From contig JAMCQY010000042.1 in the NCBI GenBank assembly GCA_023381945.1, positions 1 to 11,757 of the forward strand: a stretch of DNA of 11,757 nucleotides, in the 5' to 3' direction. Positions 1-6,800 of the stretch are shown piece after piece. Source of the DNA: Deltaproteobacteria bacterium. Lineage in GTDB: Bacteria > Desulfobacterota > Desulfobaccia > Desulfobaccales > 0-14-0-80-60-11. The notes beneath the pieces are model-generated. The model ran no database searches. It was given only the letters and a program-made list of their open reading frames with translations, and was not told the DNA's origin. A program made the translations under genes and the position numbers. How positions within the stretch are numbered: the stretch's first letter is position 1; each line of letters starts with the position of its first letter.

Positions 1-76
1 TCTTTCAAAGGGGGGAACTTGGCGAAATTGCTTTGAAAGTCCCCCTTTGAAAAAGGGGGATTTAGGGGGATTTAAA
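1..76. repeat. Palindromic G-run/C-run intergenic repeat
   Basis: A perfect 12-bp inverted repeat is formed by TTTCAAAGGGGG (3-14) and CCCCCTTTGAAA (41-52). The right part also folds on itself: CCCCCTTT (41-48) pairs with AAAGGGGG (52-59) across a 3-nt loop. It is followed by a direct duplication of AGGGGGATTT (54-63 and 64-73). From memory, this kind of sequence is a widespread non-coding repeat in several bacterial phyla; I cannot run a search to confirm it. It may continue beyond the left edge of the window. Confidence 0.7.
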
Positions 77-85
77 AATCAACCA

Positions 86-115
86 ATCGGAAAGAATTTT
101 TGGCAATCGCTATAA
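86..115 (+). repeat. 30-bp dispersed repeat, copy 1 (possible element end)
   Basis: The sequence here matches the reverse complement of 3033-3062 at 27 of 30 positions, with the shared core TTTTGGCAA and the shared end CGCTATAA. A third, slightly shortened copy lies at 3135-3160. Copies two and three sit at the two ends of a 128-bp inverted-repeat element, so this copy may be the right end of a similar element. Its interior would be the palindrome at 1-76 and its left end would lie outside the window. Confidence 0.65.
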
Positions 116-238
116 GTCCAGGATCGCACCAAACAAGTTGAAATTACTGCACTCCTGCCGTCTTCGGGTGAAATCATTGACACTTTGTAAAAATTCCTGA
201 CGTTCTTCAATTGTTCCTCGCAAAAAGTAATCTCCCAC
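110..238 (-). pseudogene. Possible 3' remnant of a minus-strand gene
   Basis: On the minus strand a frame of 42 codons can start at GTG (238-236) and ends at TAG (112-110). Its peptide has a protein-like composition, with stretches such as VGDYFLRGTIEERQEFLQ and NDFTRRRQE, and ends FGAILDL. The frame stays open for six more codons upstream and is then closed by a TAG. No good ribosome binding site precedes the GTG. The stop codon lies inside the 30-bp repeat copy at 86-115. The most likely reading is the C-terminal fragment of a decayed gene; a real short protein or chance are alternatives. I do not recognise the family. Confidence 0.35.
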
Positions 239-358
239 TGCTCTGATGATTTTCTACCCTTATCAGGTAGATAAATCTAACTCCCTCAAGGGCATAATCA
301 TTGCAATCAGATCGAATTAAGAAGGGTTCGGTCCTCAACCGGCTACGAGGCCAATGGG

Positions 359-2326
359 ATGCAGACGCAATTTCTTCTCATAGCGGCGATCATCATTCAA
401 CTTATTGCCGCATTTTTGGCTTTTCGGTTGGTTTGGATCACTAAAAGGAAGACTGCCTGGATTTTTATCGCCATCGCTATTTTACTCATGGCCGTAAGGC
501 GTTGCTTTACCTTGTATGAATGGTTCTCCCGGGGCATGACGCTCCTGCCCATCGACATCGGTACGGAATGGGTAGGGCTGGCCACCACCATTCTGATGCT
601 CTTGGGCGTCGCCTTTATTGCCCCATTACTTACAGAGATCATGCGCAGCAAAGAAAATCTCCGGGAGATGGTGGAGGCGAGGACGGCGGAATTAAACAAT
701 TCCTACCAGGATCTGCAACTCGAGTTGCAGGAACGCCGAAAGGCCGAGGCCTCCTTGCGGGAATCGGAGGAAAAATTCCGCACCTTCGCTGACTTTACTT
801 ACGATTGGGAGTGTTGGCTGGCCCCGGATGGCACCTATAAATATATTTCGCCTTCTTGCGAGCGGATTACCGGCTACCGGGCCAGGGAATTTCTGGAAGA
901 CCCGGAACTGTTACAAAAAATTGTCCATCCTGAGGACCAGGCGCGGGTGATCCAGCATCTGCGCGAGGATCTGGGCAATGGCGATTCCCATTCCCTGGTT
1001 TTCCGGATCAAGGCCCGCCAGGGTGGCGAACGCTGGATTTTCCATTTCTGCCAGCCGGTTTGCGGCCCCGATGGGTGCAATCTCGGCCGGCGGGTCAGTA
1101 ACCGCGATATCACTCAATACAAGAAAGCCAAGGCAGAGAAAGCCGAATTGGAGGCCCAACTGCGCCAGGCCCAGAAAATGGAGGCCATCGGCACCCTGGC
1201 CGGCGGCATTGCCCATGATTTTAACAACATCCTTTCTCCCATCATCATGTACAGCGAGATCGCCCTGCGGGAAATGGAGGTGGAAGATCGGCTGCGGCCC
1301 TATCTAGAGCAGGTGCTTAAGTCCAGCCGGCGGGCCTCAGACCTGGTTAAGCAGATTCTCACCATCAGCCGCCAGACCGAGCGGCAGCGCGTCTTGCTGC
1401 AGGTGAGCCCGATGGTCAAGGAGTCGCTGAAATTGCTGCGGGCCTCGCTCCCTTCGACCATCGAGATCCGCCAGGAGATTGCGCCGGAATGGGACTGGAT
1501 TTTGGGCGACCCCACCGAGATTTATCAGATCGTCATGAATCTCTGCACCAATGCGGCGCACGCCATGGGGGAGAAGGGCGGCATCCTGACCGTCGGCCTT
1601 GATAATATTGAGCTGCTCCGGGAACAGACGGCTCACGGGATCAGCCTCAATGCCGGGAACTATCTCAGATTGACCGTCCAGGACAGCGGCCAGGGCATCG
1701 CCCCTGAATACCTGGACCGCATCTTCGAGCCCTATTTCACCACCAAGGAGGTTGGCCAGGGGACCGGCCTGGGTCTGGCCCTGGTCCACGGGATTGTCAA
1801 GAATTGCGGCGGCGGCCTCAACGTCGTCAGCCAAACCGGCGTCGGCGCCACCTTCCATATTCTGTTCCCTGCGGTGGAGTCAGCGGCAGTAACTGAACAT
1901 GAACCGGTGGCGAAGCTTACGGGAGGCCAGGAAAGGATCCTGTTTATCGACGATGAGCCGGACATCGGGGCTGCGGCGCAGATTATCCTGGGACAGCTCG
2001 GCTATGAGGTGACAACGGAAACTGACAGCCAAAAAGCCCTGGCAGCCGTTAGGGCCGCGCCGGAGAAATTCGATCTGATCATCACCGACCTGACCATGCC
2101 GCATTTAACCGGTTTCGCCCTGGCCCAGGCAATTTTAGAGATTCGGCCACAGATGCCGATCATCCTGTGCACCGGCTACGGGGATGCCACCGCCCTGGAC
2201 CGGGCGAAGGATCTGGGCTTCAGCCAGGTGATTTTGAAGCCCATCATGCCGGTGCAGTTGACCGAAACCGTGCGTCAACTGCTGGATTCCTGTAGGGGCG
2301 GACCCGTGTGTCCGCCCTCTATGTGA
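359..2326 (+). CDS. Membrane-anchored PAS hybrid histidine kinase with receiver domain
   Basis: This is a 655-residue sensor kinase that should autophosphorylate on His and pass the phosphate to its own receiver domain. Hydrophobic segments at about 6-27, 33-47 and 73-93 anchor it in the inner membrane, and a charged helical linker follows (96-140). A PAS domain spans about 134-257 (motifs [12 protein letters not shown] and VHPEDQ). The phosphoacceptor region reads [10 protein letters not shown] with His286. The ATPase domain shows the N-box Asn398, DSGQGI (442-447), FEPYFTTK (456-463) and GTGLGL (468-473). The C-terminal receiver has acidic residues 531-532, phosphoacceptor Asp577, Thr605 and Lys627, so it looks intact. 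There is no DNA-binding output and no HPt domain. The start is supported by GAGG at 347-350, 8 nt upstream. The last residues, from about Cys645, are encoded by a dispersed repeat and are probably not native. The ligand is unknown. Confidence 0.95.
   Translation: MQTQFLLIAAIIIQLIAAFLAFRLVWITKRKTAWIFIAIAILLMAVRRCFTLYEWFSRGMTLLPIDIGTEWVGLATTILMLLGVAFIAPLLTEIMRSKENLREMVEARTAELNNSYQDLQLELQERRKAEASLRESEEKFRTFADFTYDWECWLAPDGTYKYISPSCERITGYRAREFLEDPELLQKIVHPEDQARVIQHLREDLGNGDSHSLVFRIKARQGGERWIFHFCQPVCGPDGCNLGRRVSNRDITQYKKAKAEKAELEAQLRQAQKMEAIGTLAGGIAHDFNNILSPIIMYSEIALREMEVEDRLRPYLEQVLKSSRRASDLVKQILTISRQTERQRVLLQVSPMVKESLKLLRASLPSTIEIRQEIAPEWDWILGDPTEIYQIVMNLCTNAAHAMGEKGGILTVGLDNIELLREQTAHGISLNAGNYLRLTVQDSGQGIAPEYLDRIFEPYFTTKEVGQGTGLGLALVHGIVKNCGGGLNVVSQTGVGATFHILFPAVESAAVTEHEPVAKLTGGQERILFIDDEPDIGAAAQIILGQLGYEVTTETDSQKALAAVRAAPEKFDLIITDLTMPHLTGFALAQAILEIRPQMPIILCTGYGDATALDRAKDLGFSQVILKPIMPVQLTETVRQLLDSCRGGPVCPPSM
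2291..2317 (+). repeat. Dispersed GTAGGGGCGGACC-type palindromic repeat, copy R1
   Basis: GGGCGGAC (2296-2303) and GTCCGCCC (2310-2317) form a perfect 8-bp stem with a 6-nt loop, preceded by TGTAG. Near-identical copies lie at 2591-2616 (inverted) and 3074-3101, with a partial inverted copy at 3114-3135. R1 overlaps the end of the histidine kinase gene and supplies its last codons. There is no T-run after the hairpin, so it is not a classical rho-independent terminator on this strand. Confidence 0.85.
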
Positions 2327-2335
2327 AACATTAGC

Positions 2336-2352
2336 ACCGCCGCCCCGGCGGT
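2336..2352. other. Perfect 7-bp GC hairpin between two genes
   Basis: ACCGCCG (2336-2342) and CGGCGGT (2346-2352) pair perfectly around a CCC loop. The hairpin lies 9 nt after the histidine kinase stop codon and just before the ribosome binding region of the next gene. No T-run follows, so it may be a weak terminator, an mRNA-stabilising stem, or part of the neighbouring repeat insertion. Confidence 0.4.
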
Positions 2353-2375
2353 CCAAGAAAGGATGATCCCCGGCT

Positions 2376-2582
2376 ATGCCCAATGATGCCAATCTCTACC
2401 TGTACGACGTCGTGAGCAGGTGGCAACTCTGCCGGTTTTGTAGGCATCTGCATAGCCTGGCCGGCGACCTAAGGTGCGCCGCCTTCCCCAGCGGTATCCC
2501 CAAAGAGATCGCCTCAGGTGAGCTTCTCCATAATCAACCCTTGCCGGAACAGGAAAATGAGCTGATCTTTCAGCCGTGGTAA
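2376..2582 (+). CDS. Small conserved-type Cys-containing protein of unknown function
   Basis: This 68-residue protein has a CxxC pair (Cys19, Cys22), nearby His24 and His26, and a third Cys34 in the context RCAAFPSGIPKEI. It ends with a stretch around LHNQPLPEQENELIFQP. The pattern CxxC, then C-x-AFP-x-GIP, then a GE..H..P.P segment resembles a family of short uncharacterised bacterial proteins that I recall without a name, so I treat it as a real gene. The Cys/His arrangement suggests a possible metal site, but this is inference. There is no signal peptide or membrane segment, so it should be cytoplasmic. AAAGGA (2358-2363) lies 12 nt before the ATG, which is longer than ideal. It starts 49 bp after the histidine kinase stop and may share its transcript, although a hairpin lies between them. 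Confidence 0.7.
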   Translation: MPNDANLYLYDVVSRWQLCRFCRHLHSLAGDLRCAAFPSGIPKEIASGELLHNQPLPEQENELIFQPW

Positions 2583-2616
2583 AAAAAACCGGGCGGACAC
2601 ATGGGTCCGCCCCTAC
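2581..2616 (-). terminator. Rho-independent terminator made from repeat copy R2
   Basis: Read on the minus strand, the stem GGGCGGAC/GTCCGCCC (2612-2605 with 2598-2591, 6-nt loop) is followed by GG and then eight T residues (2588-2581). This is the layout of an intrinsic terminator. It lies about 35 nt downstream of the stop codon of the minus-strand lipoprotein gene. The hairpin is an inverted copy of the dispersed repeat at 2291-2317. The A-run overlaps the stop codon of the convergent plus-strand gene ending at 2582. On the plus strand no T-run follows, so it should act in one direction only. Confidence 0.75.
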
Positions 2617-2650
2617 GATACGATGGGCCGCGGCGCCCGCCGATCTTATT

Positions 2651-2845
2651 TCATTTTAGGGGTATCCGGTTGATAACTGGAGAGCCCGTCTCGCCGGTGT
2701 CCCGGTCCTGCACCACCCTGGCGCTGGTCAATTTGGGGGGCGGGAGCACCCGGGGCTCTTCCAGGTTAGGAAGGGCCCCTTTCATCCCGCCGCCGCATCC
2801 GGCCAGCACGAAGGTCAGCAGCCAAACTCTCAGCACCCTCAGCAT
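2651..2845 (-). CDS. Small lipoprotein, function unknown
   Basis: This is a 64-residue protein with a lipoprotein signal peptide: a positively charged start (MLRVLRV), a hydrophobic core, and the lipobox LAGC with the lipidated Cys at residue 17. The mature part is about 48 residues, begins CGGGMKGALP and is rich in Pro, with a VVQDRDTGET segment; it has no domain I recognise. Signal peptidase II processing and membrane anchoring are expected from the lipobox. I chose the ATG at 2845 over an upstream in-frame ATG at 2878 because GGAGG lies just upstream and because it gives a normal signal peptide. The gene converges with the small plus-strand gene at 2376-2582 and is followed by the terminator at 2581-2616. 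Confidence 0.75.
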   Translation of the reverse strand: MLRVLRVWLLTFVLAGCGGGMKGALPNLEEPRVLPPPKLTSARVVQDRDTGETGSPVINRIPLK

Positions 2846-3032
2846 TGATCTCCCCCTCCGCTTTGGTGGCAGCAGCATCGATCTTTCCCAAGGCCTCTTT
2901 GTAGTCTACCTGGGTCTGGCAGCCCTCGCCGCCGTCTGCACTTCAAGGCCCAAAACGGAAAACCGGGGGATGGGACTCCTAACCCCTGATCCACGCCCGT
3001 GGGGGTGAACCGAGCGAATAACAAAGTGATAA

Positions 3033-3160
3033 TTATAGCGTTTGCCAAAAGTTTTTTCCGATAACCCGATGGATTGTAGGGGCGGACCCATGTGTCCGCC
3101 CGCAGGAGGGCGCACACGCGGGTACGCCCCTACAAGAAATTATTTTTGGCAATCGTATAA
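3033..3160. mobile_element. 128-bp non-coding inverted-repeat element (MITE-like)
   Basis: The left end (3033-3062) reads TTATAGCGTTTGCCAAAAG onwards, and the right end (3135-3160) ends TTTTTGGCAATCGTATAA, which is its imperfect inverted copy. Inside, two copies of the GTAGGGGCGGACC repeat face each other: 3074-3101 forward, and GGGTACGCCCCTACAA at 3120-3135 inverted. The whole segment could fold into one long cruciform. It encodes no plausible protein. Short length, terminal inverted repeats and lack of a transposase fit a miniature inverted-repeat element or a nested pair of palindromic repeats. I see no clear target-site duplication. Confidence 0.6.
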
Positions 3161-3830
3161 CCTTGCGGTCCTATATCCAATGTCAGGATAAGATGCTGGA
3201 AGAAACTATTCGCAAAGTTATCCGGGAGGAACTGCGGGCTCAGGGCTGAATCGCTTAGGTTTTCCTGGGATAAGTGGGCAGAGCGCCTGGTCATTTTCAG
3301 GTTCATAAACTGCTTGATTGGCCTTCGTTATTATTTTTTCTAGATTAATTTATGTTCAGACGCAAAGGCAATTAAAGGTTGACTATGGCAATCAAATTCT
3401 CTAAAATTGATAATCTGTCAGTTTTCTTTTCACCCTTGACAAAGCTGATGATTAATAACTATCCTTGCTGATAATTATTCCTGCATACCGTTCTGAGGAA
3501 AGGGTGAGGAATGGTTAGTTCCCCTGTGCACCGGCAATTTGGAATTCCTAACCTGCTCGAAGGGACGTGAAATGGGCTGCCGCTTCCTCCCCTGCGAAAA
3601 CCTCGGTAGTAAAAAATATTCCTGCCTTTCTCATGGCATTCCACCTCAGCAATTTTTCCACAGTCGCAATGAAAGCAAAGATGTGAAGGAGAAAGCCTGG
3701 TCCGGTTTGACGGCCCCGGCCTCAAGCCGGTGATCACCTAACCAATTTTGGACGAACCGGAAGTTCTTGGAAGCGTCAAGAATTTCTTGGGTTTAGAAGC
3801 TGAATTGCCATTATTTTTGGAGGGCCGAAG
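3161..3830 (+). other. Gene-free stretch and leader upstream of the giant PAS kinase
   Basis: About 670 bases carry no convincing gene and are AT-richer than the flanking genes up to about 3500. Near its start, an 18-codon frame (3193-3249) reads MLEETIRKVIREELRAQG. It looks like an amphipathic C-terminal helix and may be a gene remnant. A promoter candidate lies at 3379-3407, and a second possible -35, TTGACA, lies at 3436-3441. Frames in 3459-3737 on either strand have poor, Cys-scattered compositions and no good start signals. The stretch ends with the GGAGGG ribosome binding site (3819-3824) of the kinase. If the promoter is right, the mRNA has a leader of roughly 400 nt. Confidence 0.5.
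3379..3407 (+). promoter_or_regulatory. Candidate sigma-70 promoter for the 13-PAS kinase
   Basis: TTGACT (3379-3384) and TAAAAT (3402-3407) each match the -35 and -10 consensus at five of six positions and are separated by exactly 17 nt. They lie in an AT-rich region pointing towards the kinase at 3831, leaving a leader of about 415 nt. A second weaker pair is TTGACA (3436-3441) with TATCCT (3460-3465) at 18-nt spacing. Confidence 0.4.
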
Positions 3831-6800
3831 ATGGCGAGAGTACCGATGAGCAGCAGAATCGTCGGCAACACCGTCCAGGTAGACAGCTTGCTGGCGGATA
3901 TGATGGAGAGTTCCCCCGATTACTCCATCATAGGCAACGATCTGAAGGGAAAAATCCTCTCCTGGAATGAAGGCGCCCGGCGGCTTTACGGCTACGAAGA
4001 CAAGGAGATCGTCGGCAAACCCGCCGAGGTGCTGCACAGTCCCAAAGACGTGACCGCGGGCCTGCCGTGGAAGATACTGGAAGCCGCCCTGGTGGACGGC
4101 CGATGGGAAGGGCCCGTCAACCGGGTGCGCCGGGACGGAGTGCAATTCGAGGCCCATACCGTCATCATGCCGCAACTCCATGACGGCAAGCCCGTCGGCT
4201 TCCTGAGCATCTCCAAAAGTGCCGTCAAGGAAAAGCGGTTGCGGGAGCATAAAAAGCTGCTCGACAACCGGATCGTCGGCAACGCCGAAGAGGTGGTGGA
4301 TTTCCTGGGCAATATCCTGGAGTCTTCCACCGAGTATTCCATCATCGGCAAGGACCTGAGCGGGAAAATCATCCTCTGGAATGAAGGCGCCCGCCGGGTG
4401 TACGGCTACCGGCCGGATGAGGTGATCGGCAAGGCCAACTCCTCCATCCTGCATACCGAGGAAGACGTCAAGGCCGGCAAGCCGCGGCAGATGATGGAAG
4501 CGGCTCTGAAAGAGGGCAAGTGGGAGGGCACCATCAACCGCCGCCGTAAAAACGGCGAAATCTTCACGGCCCGGGTGGTTCTCACGCCCCGCCTCGACAA
4601 TGCCGGCAAGCCCATCGGTTTTCTCCTCATGTCCAAGAACATCTCCAGCGAGATGCGGTTGACGGAGCCCAGAAGACTGCTGGATAGCAAGATCGTCGGC
4701 AACAGCGAAGAAGTGATCGACTTCCTGGGCAATATCCTGGAGTCCTCCACCGAATATTCCATCATCGGCAAGGACCTGGACGGGACCATCATTCTCTGGA
4801 ATGAGGGCGCCCGGCGGCTGTACGGTTATGAGCCGGAGGAGGTGATAGGGAAGGCCAACTCCTCCATCCTGCACACTGCTGACGATGTTAAAGCCGGCAA
4901 GCCCCAGGAGATGATGGCCGCCGCCCTGAGGGAGGGTAAATGGGAAGGCACCATCAACCGGAGGCGTAAGAACGGCGAGATCTTCACGGCCCGGGTGGTC
5001 ATCACCCCCCGCCGGGATATTACCGGGCAACCGGTGGGCTTCCTGCTGATCTCCAAGGACTACACCAATGAGATGCGGTTCAGTGAGGAGGTCCGGAAGG
5101 CGAAGCTGTTTGACAGCGCCATCGTCAGCGACGCCCAGCAGGCCGTGGACTTCATCACCAACATCCTGGAGTCCTCCACTGAGTATTCGGTCATCGGTAA
5201 AGACCTGGACGGCAAGATCCTGCTCTGGAATGAAGGCGCCCGGCGGCTGTACGGCTACGAGCCCGAAGAAGTGGTGGGCAAGGCCAACTCCGCCATCCTG
5301 CATACCGAAGAAGACGTGGCGGCCGGCAAGCCCCGGGAAATCCTGGAGGCCGCCCTGCACAACGGCAAGTGGGAAGGCACCATCACCCGGCGGCGCAAAA
5401 ACGGCGACCTGTTCACCGCCCGGGTGGTTATCACGCCCCGCCGCGATTCGGTGGGCCGGGCCATCGGCTACCTCCTCATTTCCAAGGACATCTCCGATGA
5501 AATCCGCCTGACTGAACAGCTCAAATCCACCCAGTTCTATACCCGCTCCCTGATCGAATCAAACATCGACGCCTTGATGGCTACCGACCCCCTGGGCATC
5601 ATCACCGACGTCAACAAGCAGATGGTGACCCTTACCGGCTACACCCGGGATGAACTCATCGGTTCTCCCTTCAAAAACTATTTTACCGACCCCGAGCGGG
5701 CCAATGAAGGCATCAAGCTGGTGCTGCGGGAAGGCAAGGTCACCAACTACGAGTTGACGGCGTTGTCCAAAACCGGCCGCATGACGGTGGTCTCCTATAA
5801 CGCCTCCACCTTCCGTGACGCCGAGGGCCGGCTCCAGGGTGTGTTCGCGGCTGCCCGCGACATTACCGAGCACAAGGAACTGGAACAAAGGCTTCGTGAG
5901 TCGGAAGCCTATAACCGCGGCTTGATCGAGGCCTCCGTCGACGGCCTGATCACCGTCGACCCCCAAGGCATTATCTCGGACGTCAATGCCCGCATGTGCC
6001 AGATGTCGGGCTATACCCGGGAGGAACTGCTGGGGACGCCGTTTATCGACTATTTCGTGGACACCGACAGCGCCGCCGCCGGGGTAAAACAGACCTTTGA
6101 TAAGGGGGTGGTCACAGATTACGTTCTCACCATGGCCACCCGGGATAGTCAACGGCTGGTGGTCTCCTTCAACGCCTCGGTGTTTAAAGATCCTTCCGGA
6201 GACGTGCATGGAATCTTCGCCAGCGCCCGTGATATCACGGAGCAGGCCAGGCTGCAGACCCAGCTCTCGGAAGAACGGGCCTATAACCGGGGTCTCATCG
6301 AGGCCTCGTTGGATGGTCTGATCACGGTAGACCCGAAACTGAACATTACTGACGTCAACGAAACCATGTGCCGCATGTCCGGTTACAACCGGAGGGAACT
6401 CATCGGATCGCCCTTCCCGCAATATTTTACCGATAGCAAGCGGGCCGCTGCCGGGGTGCGCCTGACCCTGGATAAAGGGGCGGTCACCAACTACCAGTTG
6501 ACCCTGCACGGCAAGGACGGGTCGGAGCAGTTGGTCTCGTTTAATGCGGCTATCTTTAAAGACGAAACGGGGGCGGTGCGCGGCATCTTCGCCAGCGCCC
6601 GTGACATTACCGAGGCCGCTCACCTCCAGGATCAGTTGGCTGAGGAACGGGCCTATAACCGTGGTTTGATTGAAGCCAGCGTGGACGGTCTGGTCACCGT
6701 CGATGAGTCGATGCGGATTACGGACGTCAACGAGACTATGTGCCGCATGGTCGGCCGTACCCGCAGCCAGCTCATCGGCTCGTCCTTTCCGATCTATTTT

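Noticed and set aside
2601..3008. 135-codon plus-strand open frame
   Set aside because: It runs antisense to the lipoprotein gene, starts inside the dispersed repeat, has a low-complexity Pro/Ser/Arg composition and no ribosome binding site.
3385..3471. 28-codon plus-strand frame (starting MAIKFSKIDNLS) with an AAAGG motif 6 nt upstream
   Set aside because: It overlaps the best promoter candidate, is very short and has no recognisable features; it could be chance in an AT-rich stretch.
3640..3735. Cyclic di-GMP riboswitch in the kinase leader
   Set aside because: A few short matches (GCAAAG, AAAGCC) caught my eye, but the conserved core order and pairing of that riboswitch class are not present.
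3459..3737. Open frames on both strands in the leader of the PAS kinase (minus 92 codons; plus 64 codons at 3539-3733)
   Set aside because: Scattered cysteines and no domain, poor start signals and no similarity I recognise.
3738..5360. 540-codon minus-strand open frame opposite the type-A PAS region
   Set aside because: It is a periodic mirror of the PAS repeats, has no ribosome binding site or recognisable domain, and the plus-strand product is unmistakable. GC-rich codon use keeps the opposite frame open.
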